In this document: positions 1 to 7,022 of the stretch, one piece after another
Layout: each line of letters begins with the position of its first letter
How positions within the stretch are numbered: the stretch's first letter is position 1
Assembly (NCBI GenBank): GCA_031284065.1
Contig: JAITAP010000010.1
Location: forward strand, 1-21,245
Direction: 5' to 3'
DNA: 21,245 nucleotides
DNA from: Prevotellaceae bacterium
GTDB lineage: Bacteria; Bacteroidota; Bacteroidia; Bacteroidales; UBA932
Made by a program: the position numbers and the translations under genes
The notes under the pieces: generated by a model
Told to the model about the DNA's origin: nothing
Seen by the model: only the letters and a program-made list of their open reading frames with translations
The model's database searches: none

Positions 1-140
1 AATCAATTTGCGGAAAAACGGATTTCGCCCTTTCAGGGCTTGGGGAGGCGCGGGGGCGCGGCGTTCGTAGGGCGTTGCCCTACGCTAATGATTGCGGGCT
101 TTCAGCCCTTAACTCAATGGCATTAGGCTAAAGCCTACGG
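1..140. repeat. Composite palindromic repeat block at left edge
   Basis: No coding signal is seen here. The block is made of short palindromic modules. Positions 64-114 form a module that recurs at 2431-2481 with about 48 of 51 identical bases; it contains the self-complementary stretch CGTAGGGCGTTGCCCTACG and a GGGCTTTCAGCCC hairpin. Positions 124-137 are a second near-palindrome (TAGGCT-AA-AGCCTA). The block directly follows the stop codon of the truncated AraC-like gene. Interspersed modules of this sort are common between Bacteroidota genes; their function is unknown to me. Confidence 0.75.
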
Positions 141-890
141 TTAATCAAGTGTCGTCCCTATATTCTTACGATAATCAAATAAATCTATTATTCTTGTTAA
201 TAGTTCAATTCCATACGCTTTTACTCGAAGCTCTTTGTATGATGGTTCACTTTCGCTGGTGTCAAAAATATTAGATACAAGTTGTTGAATATGTGTATTC
301 ACTTTCTCAAAAGCAAATACGGAGTGTTCTATCGTGCCGGTGTTCAAGATAAAAGAATAATCTTTATGATATTTCTTTATCCATTCAAACGAGAGTAAAA
401 CAGTTAATATTTTATAACGATACCCTGCTTTTGTGTGTACTGTTTCAGGATAATCAGACGTAGAAAAGTAAATTCCTTCTTCACTGATTATATGCTTTTC
501 TTTGTCTGTATTGATTAGTGAAAAAACGGTAGGCGTTTCTACAAGGTATTTAATCATAACGCCGTTATAATCCGATTTTTCTCGATAATAAGAGAAGTCT
601 TTATATCGTACAATATCTGTCAATGCCACATCGAATCCTGTTTCTATAGAATGGAGTTCAACATATCCTTTCCCCTGAACAGGGTTTAGAATAACTCTGT
701 TCTCTTCTATTACGGAGTCAAACGATTCTGCAATCTTTTGCAGCCATTCATCGGGTGATATCAATCCTGAATAAAACATAATGATTATCGTTAATAAATT
801 CATATCAATATGACGCTTTAATGTATGCCCCAAAGATACTTGTTTTTTATCAGGCCATGCAATACGATATTCATTAAAAGAATTAATCAC
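141..890 (-). pseudogene. AraC-type regulator sensor domain, HTH domain missing
   Basis: The 249-residue product resembles the N-terminal sensory half of Bacteroidota AraC-family regulators. The match runs from the block starting GYVELHSIETG (about residues 75-85) through IKYLVETPTVFSL and a helix-rich end (ELLTRIIDLFDYRKN). In full-length relatives an AraC helix-turn-helix DNA-binding domain of about 100 residues follows; here the frame stops right after this helix. The last residues (G-T-T-L-D) are partly encoded by a 13-base motif (147-159) that recurs inside the repeat block at 2557-2569, and repeats follow immediately. This suggests the 3' half was lost or replaced by repeat DNA. The start is GTG at 888-890, preceded in frame by the rsmF stop three bases upstream; an internal ATG at codon 30 is an alternative. 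The gene is much more AT-rich than rsmF, which fits acquisition by transfer. It could still be expressed as a stand-alone sensor domain. Family assignment is from pattern memory, not a search. Confidence 0.55.
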
Positions 891-893
891 TAA

Positions 894-2276
894 TCATTGT
901 TCATTAATCATTAACCTAATTCGCCACTCCTGCGGGAAGAGGTTGTTGCAGCGGTTGCCCAGATTTTTGATAAAGCCCAGCGGCAGCCCGCTGTAGCGTA
1001 TCAGCTCAAATCCTTTGCGCTGCGGCGTTCCGGCAATGCTTTCCTTTTTGAGGAATTGCTGCGCACGGCGTAAATCCAAGTCAACGGCGGGGAAAGCGTC
1101 GGGGTTGAGCGCAGTGGATAGCGCCAACGCCGCGTGGGGAACGCAGTCGCTGCCCTTGACTTCGGCTACGGCTACGCCCTCCCGAACAACGCTCAGGAGG
1201 TTTGACAGGAGGCGCACCCAGCGGTGGGTGCGCACCGGAATGGCGTTCACGTGCCGCTCCGCGCGGACAAAAACAAAATCGTCGGGGTTCAAAATCCAAC
1301 GCCTCAGCTCGTGGGGAATGTTCGCGCTTGCCCTTAACGCCTTGTCCTGCGCGCGAAGAGGCGGGCTGCCGCCGTCGGCTCCGGAGTTTTTTTGCAACAC
1401 CGCCATAAAAAAGCCCTCGCCGGGCGTTTTGTGGGGGAAAAAGCGGTAGCCGAGCGCGTCCTTTGCAAGGTTAAGCCCCAACTCGCTCGTTGGCGTTACG
1501 CCCCATTCCTTTTTCAGCGCGATTTCCACGCCGGTTGCCCCCAGCTCGTTCGCCATCCACAGCACGTTTTCCTCGTTTTCCCGAACGTTGAACGTGCAGG
1601 TAGTGTACACGAGGTATCCGCCGGCCTTGAGCGCGCTCCACGCGTCCGCCACGATACGCCGCTGACGCTCCGCGCAGAGCTGCACGCCCGCTTCGCTCCA
1701 CACTCCTGCGGCGTTCGCGTCCTTGCGAAACATTCCCTCTCCGGAGCAGGGCGCATCCACAAAGATAGCGTCGAAAAAGCCGGGTAGCCGCGCAAAATCT
1801 CTGGGGTCGTTGTGCGTAACCAGCACGTGCGCGTTACCCCACTTGGCTACGTTTTCCGTCAGCGCACCCACGCGGCTGCGGATGGCTTCGTTGGCGACCA
1901 GCAGGCTGCCCGGCGGCAAAAAATCGGCCAGCAGCGTGGCTTTTCCGCCCGGCGAGGCGCAGAGGTCGAGCGCCTTCAGCTCTTCCTTTTGCAGCAGCTG
2001 CAACGCCACCTGCGACAACGCCATAGACGCCGCCTCCTGCACGTAGTACGCGCCGCCGTGCAGCAGCGGGTCGAGCGTAAACACAGGCCGCTGCGCAAGG
2101 TAGCGCCCGCTATCGCACCAGGGAACTTGCCGGGTGAAATCGCAGGCGGGCAAAACCCCTTTGGAGCGGTTCAAGCGTATGCTTACGGGCGGGCTCTCAC
2201 GCAACGCCTCGAAAAACGCACCGCTATCAGCGCCCAACAGGGATTGCATCCGGCGTATGAAAGGTTGAGGAAGCAA
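894..2276 (-). CDS. rsmF: 16S rRNA (cytosine-C5) methyltransferase, RsmF/NOL1-NOP2-Sun family
   Basis: SAM-dependent m5C RNA methyltransferase of 460 residues. The SAM-binding loop DLCASPGG lies at about residues 104-111. Motif IV VDAPCSGEGMFRKD carries Cys177, and motif VI YTTCTF carries the nucleophile-type Cys227. The region after about residue 300 matches the C-terminal RNA-binding part of RsmF/YebU-like proteins. Family knowledge: these enzymes methylate a cytosine of 16S rRNA in the cytoplasm, with one Cys forming the covalent intermediate and the other releasing it. The start is TTG at 2274-2276; it gives the N-terminus M-LPQPFIRRMQSLLG, which fits the usual family N-terminus, whereas the first ATG (codon 10) would remove it. 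An in-frame stop lies 24 bases upstream. The gene has clearly higher GC than the AraC-like remnant that follows three bases downstream. The exact target base cannot be read from the sequence. Confidence 0.9.
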   Translation of the reverse strand: MLPQPFIRRMQSLLGADSGAFFEALRESPPVSIRLNRSKGVLPACDFTRQVPWCDSGRYLAQRPVFTLDPLLHGGAYYVQEAASMALSQVALQLLQKEELKALDLCASPGGKATLLADFLPPGSLLVANEAIRSRVGALTENVAKWGNAHVLVTHNDPRDFARLPGFFDAIFVDAPCSGEGMFRKDANAAGVWSEAGVQLCAERQRRIVADAWSALKAGGYLVYTTCTFNVRENEENVLWMANELGATGVEIALKKEWGVTPTSELGLNLAKDALGYRFFPHKTPGEGFFMAVLQKNSGADGGSPPLRAQDKALRASANIPHELRRWILNPDDFVFVRAERHVNAIPVRTHRWVRLLSNLLSVVREGVAVAEVKGSDCVPHAALALSTALNPDAFPAVDLDLRRAQQFLKKESIAGTPQRKGFELIRYSGLPLGFIKNLGNRCNNLFPQEWRIRLMINEQ

Positions 2277-2289
2277 ATGTGAAGAGTTG

Positions 2290-2600
2290 AAAATTGAAAA
2301 TTATGGCTTACGCCGAAAAAGTTCCATCAGGAACGCCGCGCCACCCCCAAGCCCCAACGGGGCGTAGCTCGTTTATTCCCGCAAATTGACTACGCCCCGT
2401 TGGGGCTTGAGGCGGACGTATCGCATTTTTTTCGTAGGGCGTTGCCCTACGCTATTGATTTCGGGCTTTCAGCCCTTAGCTACGGCGGAAGTTCTCCTCC
2501 GGAGACCTCATCCCTGCTCCCCTCTCCTTTGGAGAGGGGTCGGGGGTGAGGTCTGGAAGTGTCGTCCCTGCGGGACTTGCCCGGCGCAAGCCATAACATA
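2290..2600. repeat. Intergenic block of stacked palindromic repeats
   Basis: The 350 bases between rsmF and pgk hold no credible gene. They contain a perfect 19-base inverted repeat (2349-2367 with 2390-2408, loop 22 bases, arm CTACGCCCCGTTGGGGCTT), the module 2431-2481 also found at 64-114, and a nested hairpin at 2504-2553. That hairpin has GACCTCA/TGAGGTC outer arms and CCCCTCTCC/GGAGAGGGG inner arms. A GTCGTCCCTGCGGGACTTG module follows at 2561-2579. A short plus-strand frame through this DNA is a translation of the repeats and is not called. Confidence 0.8.
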
Positions 2601-2626
2601 GCTTTCAACTTTCAGCGGCCAAAAGT

Positions 2627-3883
2627 TTACTCTTTGATTGCCTTTATACCGGGGAGCTCTATGCCCTCCATGTACTCGAGCAAAGCTCCGCCGCCGGTTG
2701 AGACGTAGCTCACCTTGCTGGCGTAGCCCAGCTTGTTGACGGCTGCCACCGAGTCGCCGCCGCCCACCAGCGAGTACGCGCCTGCCTGCGTAGCGTCGGC
2801 AATAAGCTTGGCGATAGCGTCGGTGCCCTTGGCAAATTTTTCTATCTCAAACACGCCAACAGGCCCGTTCCACAGGATGGTTTTTGACGACAGCAGCACG
2901 TCTTTCCACTTGGCAACGGCGGCTTCCGAAGCGTCCAGCCCTTGCCAGCCGTCGGGAATGTCGTTGGCGGGAGCGATTTTGGTGTTCGCGTCTTCGGCAA
3001 ACTTGTCGGCAATGACTTCCTCGTCGGGGAAGTAGAGGTTTACGCCCCTCTCCTTTGCCTCGTCTATCAGGCGCAGGGCAAGGTCGAGCTGGTCGTTTTC
3101 GCAAATGGAGTTGCCGATTTTTCCGCCTTGCGCTTTGGCAAAGGTGAACGTCATGCCGCCGCCAATGATGAGGTTATCCACCTTTTTGAGGAGCTGCTCG
3201 ATGATGGTAATTTTTGACGACACCTTAGAGCCGCCGAGCACTGCCGTAAACGGGTGGGCGGGGCTTTTCATCACCTTGTCCACCGCTTTTATTTCGCCTT
3301 CCATCACGTAGCCAAACATTTTGTCGTTGGGGAAGTACTCGGCAATGAGCGCCGTAGAAGCGTGCGCCCGGTGCGCCGTGCCAAAGGCGTCGTTGATGTA
3401 GCAGTCGGCGTACGAGGCAAGCGTTTTGGTAAACTCCTTTTGCTTTGCCTTGAGGGCAGCCTTTGCCGCCTTTTTTTCCTCGTCCGAAGCGTCTTCGGCC
3501 AAGCCCCGAGGCTTTCCCTCCTCCTCCGCGTAGAAGCGCAGGTTTTCGAGCAGCAGCACCTCGCCGGGCTTCAGGCTTTTGGATTTTTCGGCAGCCTCAG
3601 CGCCGAGACAGTCGGAGGCAAACAGCAGCTTTGCGCCGAGGCGTTGCTCCACCGCGCCGATAATGTGCCTGAGCGAAAACTTGTCCGTTGCGCCCTTTGG
3701 CCGACCCAAGTGCGACATCAGGATGACAGCGCCGCCACCGGCGAGCGCTTTTTTGAGCGTGGGGATAGCCGCGCGAATACGCGTATCGTCGGTTACCTCG
3801 AATTTTTCGTTTAGCGGGACGTTGAAATCCACGCGAATGATAGCGCGTTTGCCGCTAAAGTTGTACGTGTCTATGCTTTGCAT
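2627..3883 (-). CDS. pgk: Phosphoglycerate kinase
   Basis: Cytoplasmic glycolytic enzyme that transfers phosphate from 1,3-bisphosphoglycerate to ADP. The 418 residues fit the family. Visible motifs are the N-terminal substrate-binding RVDFNVPL (17-24), the SHLGRPKG basic patch (57-64), and the C-terminal glycine-rich nucleotide-binding GGGDSVAAVNK and STGGGALLEYMEG segments. An Ala/Lys/Glu-rich insert (about residues 125-150) is seen in many Bacteroidota Pgk proteins. The ATG at 3881-3883 gives the expected N-terminus. A consensus -7 element lies about 45 bases upstream. The gene is flanked on both sides by repeat blocks and appears monocistronic. Confidence 0.97.
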   Translation of the reverse strand: MQSIDTYNFSGKRAIIRVDFNVPLNEKFEVTDDTRIRAAIPTLKKALAGGGAVILMSHLGRPKGATDKFSLRHIIGAVEQRLGAKLLFASDCLGAEAAEKSKSLKPGEVLLLENLRFYAEEEGKPRGLAEDASDEEKKAAKAALKAKQKEFTKTLASYADCYINDAFGTAHRAHASTALIAEYFPNDKMFGYVMEGEIKAVDKVMKSPAHPFTAVLGGSKVSSKITIIEQLLKKVDNLIIGGGMTFTFAKAQGGKIGNSICENDQLDLALRLIDEAKERGVNLYFPDEEVIADKFAEDANTKIAPANDIPDGWQGLDASEAAVAKWKDVLLSSKTILWNGPVGVFEIEKFAKGTDAIAKLIADATQAGAYSLVGGGDSVAAVNKLGYASKVSYVSTGGGALLEYMEGIELPGIKAIKE

Positions 3884-3927
3884 AATTCTTTAATGTTTAG
3901 AAGTTTTTCACTTGCTTAATTCCGCTG

Positions 3928-3935
3928 CAAATGTA
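3928..3935 (-). promoter_or_regulatory. Bacteroidota -7 promoter element for pgk
   Basis: On the minus strand this reads TACATTTG, an exact match to the Bacteroidota primary-sigma -7 consensus TAnnTTTG, 45 bases upstream of the pgk ATG. The -33 box is not clear; only a T-rich stretch lies upstream, at less than the usual spacing. Confidence 0.55.
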
Positions 3936-3989
3936 GCAATTTTCTTTGAAAACAGCGCTACTGAGGCTGTTTTGTTTTTTGAATCAGGC

Positions 3990-4151
3990 CTCACGTAGAG
4001 ACGCACGGCCGCGCGTCTCCCGCAATCATTGACCTGCGAAGACCGCGACCCCAAGCCACAGGCGGCGCGAAGGGGGCGGTTCACGAACCGCCCCTGCCCT
4101 GAGGCAAAGCCAAGAAAGAACAAAGACCGGGTAAGCCTCGAAACGTTTCGA
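3990..4151. repeat. Palindromic repeat cluster between exonuclease gene and pgk
   Basis: The gap 3884-4187 holds the pgk promoter and then three hairpin modules: 3998-4019 (GAGACGC arms, one mismatch further in), 4073-4094 (GGGGCGGTTC-AC-GAACCGCCCC, perfect) and the perfect 14-base palindrome TCGAAACGTTTCGA at 4138-4151. These sit downstream of the exonuclease stop. No run of T that would make a classic intrinsic terminator follows them on the minus strand. A 71-codon minus frame across this DNA is repeat translation and is not called. Confidence 0.7.
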
Positions 4152-4187
4152 TATGACGTGCAAGGAAAAATCGCGCTCCGCTTGGGG

Positions 4188-4910
4188 TTACACTATACTT
4201 CTCACCTCTGCAATTTCGTTGCTGTCTCCGCGCAGCTTGAGCAGCAGCCGCGCCACAGTCAGCACATCCTTTTCGCAGTACGTCGCTATGCGCGGCAGGT
4301 CGTGCTCCTTGTAGTAAACATCCGCCACCATGCTGCCGTCAATGTCGTCTTTGGGGGTGGGAACGTCAAACAGCGCCGCCATCAGGTTGAGCGAAATGAA
4401 GTGCTTGTAGTCGCCAAACTTCCACAGCTCCATTGTGTCGAGAAAGGTAAGCTCCCAGGGCTTTCTCCCGTGCACGTTGAGCATTGGCGGCAGCTTTATT
4501 CCTTTCACCAACATGCGGCGGGCAATGTAGGGGAAGTCAAATTCCCGCCCGTTGTGGGCGCACAGGAGTGCGCCCGGCTTTGCGCCGTAAAACTTGACGA
4601 GCGTTTGACAAAACTCTTCGAGCAACGCCTTTTCGTCGTCGCCAGAAAACGATTTGACGCGAAATATCCGCCGTCCGTCGTCTTGCAGCACGGTGTACCC
4701 CGCCGAAATGCAGATAATTTTTCCAAATTCGGCGTAAATTCCCGCCCGCCCGTAAACGTCCTCAGCGGTTTGCTCGGGCTTGCGGATGTATGCGGATTTC
4801 TTGTCCCACAGGTCGCGAAAATTCTCCGGCATATCGGCAAACGAAAGGTACGCCGGCACCGTTTCGATGTCGAGGAACAAAATATTTTCCGGTGAAATTG
4901 CTTCAAGCAT
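4188..4910 (-). CDS. Predicted DEDDy 3'-5' exonuclease (PolB-exonuclease-like)
   Basis: Stand-alone 3'-5' exonuclease of the RNase H-like DEDD superfamily, 240 residues. Exo I is LFLDIET with Asp14 and Glu16. Exo II is LCAHNGREFDFPYIARR with Asn120 and Asp125. Exo III is YCEKDV with Tyr211 and Asp215, the YxxxD form that defines the DEDDy subgroup. All four metal ligands therefore appear present. Family knowledge: relatives are annotated as predicted PolB-like exonucleases acting on nucleic acid 3' ends; the cellular role is not established. The gene follows the PG0541-type gene by 52 bases and probably shares its transcript with the HAD phosphatase upstream. There is no polymerase domain, so it is not a truncated DNA polymerase B. 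Confidence 0.85.
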   Translation of the reverse strand: MLEAISPENILFLDIETVPAYLSFADMPENFRDLWDKKSAYIRKPEQTAEDVYGRAGIYAEFGKIICISAGYTVLQDDGRRIFRVKSFSGDDEKALLEEFCQTLVKFYGAKPGALLCAHNGREFDFPYIARRMLVKGIKLPPMLNVHGRKPWELTFLDTMELWKFGDYKHFISLNLMAALFDVPTPKDDIDGSMVADVYYKEHDLPRIATYCEKDVLTVARLLLKLRGDSNEIAEVRSIV

Positions 4911-4962
4911 AGCGTAGCTACAATTTTAACGTACTCCTGCGAAATTATGCTTTCGCCCTTCG

Positions 4963-5256
4963 CTACATTTTGTCTTCCACCGTCCAGACAAAGGCGTTCA
5001 GCCCCTGCTCATCGGCTTGCTCGTTGAGGTGGCGGAGGGCTTCCAAAAGATGTTTTGCCTCGTCGTCGCCTACGATGGCGAGGGTTGAGGCGTTTTTTGA
5101 GGGCCAGGCGTGCGTGCCGTAGTGCGGCTCGCCGCGCTCGCTGCCGCGCCCAAACGTTTCCATCCAGCGGGTAAAGCCGCGAATGTGCAGCTTGTCCAAA
5201 AGATGCTCTACAGGCTCTATCAGCGATTGTCCGTAAGAAATAAATACTGCTTTCAT
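4963..5256 (-). CDS. PG0541-family transporter-associated protein
   Basis: Small soluble protein of 97 residues matching the Bacteroidota family named after Porphyromonas gingivalis PG0541. The signature is a GRGSERGEPHYGTHAWP block at residues 36-52, followed by a beta-alpha tail ending AFVWTVEDKM. The fold looks like a PII/ferredoxin-like alpha-beta sandwich (inference). Family knowledge: members are usually encoded at the end of an RND efflux operon (TolC, adaptor, permease). Here the permease is about 8.6 kb upstream, and the gene instead sits 18 bases after the HAD phosphatase. It was either separated from its pump by insertions or serves a pump outside the window. The ATG at 5254-5256 is the only sensible start. 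Confidence 0.75.
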   Translation of the reverse strand: MKAVFISYGQSLIEPVEHLLDKLHIRGFTRWMETFGRGSERGEPHYGTHAWPSKNASTLAIVGDDEAKHLLEALRHLNEQADEQGLNAFVWTVEDKM

Positions 5257-5274
5257 GCTATTAAAAATTAAAGA

Positions 5275-5910
5275 TTAAAAAAATTGTACTAACTCTCCAA
5301 AATCGTTTATCGTATAGTCCGGCTGCTCGCGCTTCAGCTCCTCCGGCGTGCCGTTGCCGTACAGCACGGCGCAGGTTTTGCACCCTGCCTCCCGCCCCAT
5401 TCGCACGTCGTACACCGTGTCGCCTGCCACAAGGGTTTCGCTCGGGCTGCACCCCAAAGCCTGCACTGCCATTAGCGCCGCGTCCGGCGCAGGTTTTTGG
5501 CGCGCAACATCCTGCTCGCCATACACGGCTGCAATGTACCGGCTTACGCCAAGACGCTCAAGCAACGCCGCAAGCGCAGCCTTTCCCTTGCCGGAGGCTA
5601 CCGCTATGCCTGCACGTCGGCGGTGGCAGTACGCCAGCGTGGGCTCCACATTGGGAAAAAGCGTTACCTGACTAAAGCCAACGCTGCCGTACCTTTCCCT
5701 GTACAAGCCAACCGCTTTTAGCAGCAGCTCTCCCCGCAAGCCGGCGAGCTCCGCAAAGGCGCTTTCGAGCGGCAAGCCTATGCGCCTGCAAATTTCGCTT
5801 TCGTCAACAGCGTCCAGCCCCATTTCGCGTAGCGTATGCTGCATGGTTGCAACGATGCTCGACTTCGTGTCTGCCAACGTTCCGTCAAAATCCAATATCA
5901 GGGCTCTCAT
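5275..5910 (-). CDS. HAD-superfamily phosphatase, phosphoglycolate phosphatase-like
   Basis: The 211-residue protein carries all HAD motifs. Motif I is DFDGT with nucleophile Asp7 and acid/base Asp9; motif II is VASG with Ser106; motif III is Lys139 in QKPAP; motif IV is GDTVYD with Asp164 and Asp168. The helical cap between motifs I and II (about residues 15-85) is of C1 type, as in Gph/PGMB-like enzymes. It probably hydrolyses a small phosphorylated metabolite; phosphoglycolate is a guess from similarity. The start is the ATG at 5908-5910, directly before RALILDFDGT. A longer frame reaching 6018 would add 36 residues encoded by the hairpin repeat at 5929-6027 and is rejected. It is first in a likely three-gene operon with the PG0541-type and exonuclease genes. 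Confidence 0.88.
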   Translation of the reverse strand: MRALILDFDGTLADTKSSIVATMQHTLREMGLDAVDESEICRRIGLPLESAFAELAGLRGELLLKAVGLYRERYGSVGFSQVTLFPNVEPTLAYCHRRRAGIAVASGKGKAALAALLERLGVSRYIAAVYGEQDVARQKPAPDAALMAVQALGCSPSETLVAGDTVYDVRMGREAGCKTCAVLYGNGTPEELKREQPDYTINDFGELVQFF

Positions 5911-5928
5911 GCTACATTTGATAATCTG

Positions 5929-6027
5929 TCCACGAATTACACGAATTATAGAAATCATCCGGATTACCACGAAAAAAATTAGTGAAAATTCGTGAACCAA
6001 AAAAATTATACCGAACAAATTCGTGGA
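5929..6027. repeat. 99-bp hairpin repeat with nested inverted arms
   Basis: Outer perfect 10-base arms TCCACGAATT (5929-5938) and AATTCGTGGA (6018-6027) enclose inner arms CACGAATT (5940-5947) and AATTCGTG (5987-5994). The element fills the gap between the Gdx gene and the HAD gene and would fold on either strand. CACGAATT-type repeats are common in Bacteroidota intergenic DNA. A termination or processing role is possible but not shown. Confidence 0.75.
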
Positions 6028-6040
6028 TACAATTTTCCCG

Positions 6041-6361
6041 TCAGTGCGCCAGCTTCAGCCCCACAATGCCCACCACAATGAGCAACGCCGATACCATGCG
6101 CCACACCGAAGCCGAGTCGCCGAAAAAGAAAATGCCAATGAGCAACGTTCCCACCGCGCCGATACCCGTCCACACGGCGTACGCCGTGCCAATGGGGATG
6201 GTGCGCTGGGCAAGCCACAGCAACGCGCCGCTTATGCCCATGGAAATGATAGCCGCCGCCAGCCACAGCAACTTTGAGCGTCCGGGCGTTTGCGAAAGCT
6301 TGAAGCCCAGAGGCCAGCCCACCTCAAACAGCCCCGCAAGAAAAAGGTACATCCAGCTCAT
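6041..6361 (-). CDS. gdx: SMR-family guanidinium exporter, Gdx/SugE type
   Basis: Inner-membrane small multidrug resistance protein of 106 residues with four predicted helices (about residues 2-21, 31-51, 57-80, 85-104). The essential membrane glutamate is Glu13 in GLFEVGW, and the block GTAYAVWTGIGAVG (58-71) is characteristic. The tail GIVGLKLAH resembles SugE/Gdx more than EmrE. Family knowledge: Gdx proteins are dual-topology dimers exchanging guanidinium for protons. The ATG at 6359-6361 gives the standard MSW N-terminus; a frame from 6406 would overlap the Toprim gene and add 15 charged residues. Only 37 bases separate it from the Toprim stop, leaving no room for a guanidine riboswitch. 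It may be read from the upstream operon. Confidence 0.88.
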   Translation of the reverse strand: MSWMYLFLAGLFEVGWPLGFKLSQTPGRSKLLWLAAAIISMGISGALLWLAQRTIPIGTAYAVWTGIGAVGTLLIGIFFFGDSASVWRMVSALLIVVGIVGLKLAH

Positions 6362-6398
6362 TTGCGTATTCGCTACTCGTTTTTTTTCATCTCTCCGG

Positions 6399-7022
6399 TT
6401 ACCCAAACAATTTTTTTATCCACTCCACAAACGCCTGACATGCAGCGTCGGTAGCCGTCAGGTACTTCTTTGTAATGCTTAGGCCGATGGGAGTTCCGGG
6501 TGTTTCCTGCCATGCCAGCCATGTGTGAATAGCCGCTTTTGACTTGTGAGCAAGCGCATACTTGTTCAGCTTCTGTGCTTCTATGCTACTTAGCGTTGAC
6601 TGCACAACCGGCAGCAGCGCATCGTTTTTGGGTATTAAAAGCGAAACAAAATCTTCCAGCATACCGCTGGCGTTGTTATCCGGCATTATCCACAGGCCTG
6701 CCCTGTACAGGTCATTTTCTACAATCAAGCCCGCTTTGGGCAGGCTATCCGGCATATCAAAGCCCGCTGCCGAAAGGCGGCTCCTCAAGGCGCTCCAGCG
6801 AAGCTGCAAGTTTTCGTCGGCGTCTATAATAATTCCCACAGCCTCAATTCCGGATACTTTAAACGTGACAGGTATCCTTTTTTCGAGATTGTCAATACCT
6901 CCGCAGTCAATCACGTCAAAATCTTTAGGGAGATTGTGCCGGTCGCGTAGCGCCAGCATAACGTGCCGGTCATCGTTACCTTCCACCAGAAGTTTTTTGG
7001 TAAACTCTTCTTTTGCTTTCAT
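6399..7022 (-). CDS. DUF3226-like TOPRIM-fold protein, partner of AAA15 ATPase
   Basis: The 207-residue protein has a TOPRIM-type layout: LLVEGNDDRHV with Glu14, IIIDADE with Asp67 and Asp69, then the DUF3226-type WIMPDNNASGMLEDF (111-125) and KAAIHTWLAWQETPGTPIG (162-180). The conserved Glu and DxD residues could coordinate metal for phosphodiester cleavage. Family knowledge: Toprim proteins paired with ABC-like ATPases occur in OLD nucleases and in split systems such as PARIS, where the Toprim partner is a DUF4435 protein. The ATG at 7020-7022 overlaps the ATPase stop by four bases, implying translational coupling. The enzymatic activity and the defence role are inferred; the Pfam name is from memory. 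Confidence 0.78.
   Translation of the reverse strand: MKAKEEFTKKLLVEGNDDRHVMLALRDRHNLPKDFDVIDCGGIDNLEKRIPVTFKVSGIEAVGIIIDADENLQLRWSALRSRLSAAGFDMPDSLPKAGLIVENDLYRAGLWIMPDNNASGMLEDFVSLLIPKNDALLPVVQSTLSSIEAQKLNKYALAHKSKAAIHTWLAWQETPGTPIGLSITKKYLTATDAACQAFVEWIKKLFG

Noticed and set aside
2386..2601. 71-codon plus-strand frame between rsmF and pgk
   Set aside because: Entirely made of the intergenic hairpin modules.
3908..4123. 71-codon minus-strand frame beside pgk
   Set aside because: It translates the palindromic repeat cluster and the pgk promoter; no family resemblance.
5913..5920. TACATTTG on the plus strand as a promoter
   Set aside because: Matches the -7 consensus, but no plus-strand gene follows.
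5911..6018. N-terminal extension of the HAD phosphatase
   Set aside because: Encoded by the nested hairpin repeat; the HAD motif I follows the ATG at 5908-5910 directly.
6362..6406. Fifteen-residue N-terminal extension of the Gdx protein
   Set aside because: It would overlap the Toprim gene, and SMR proteins start at the MSW codon.
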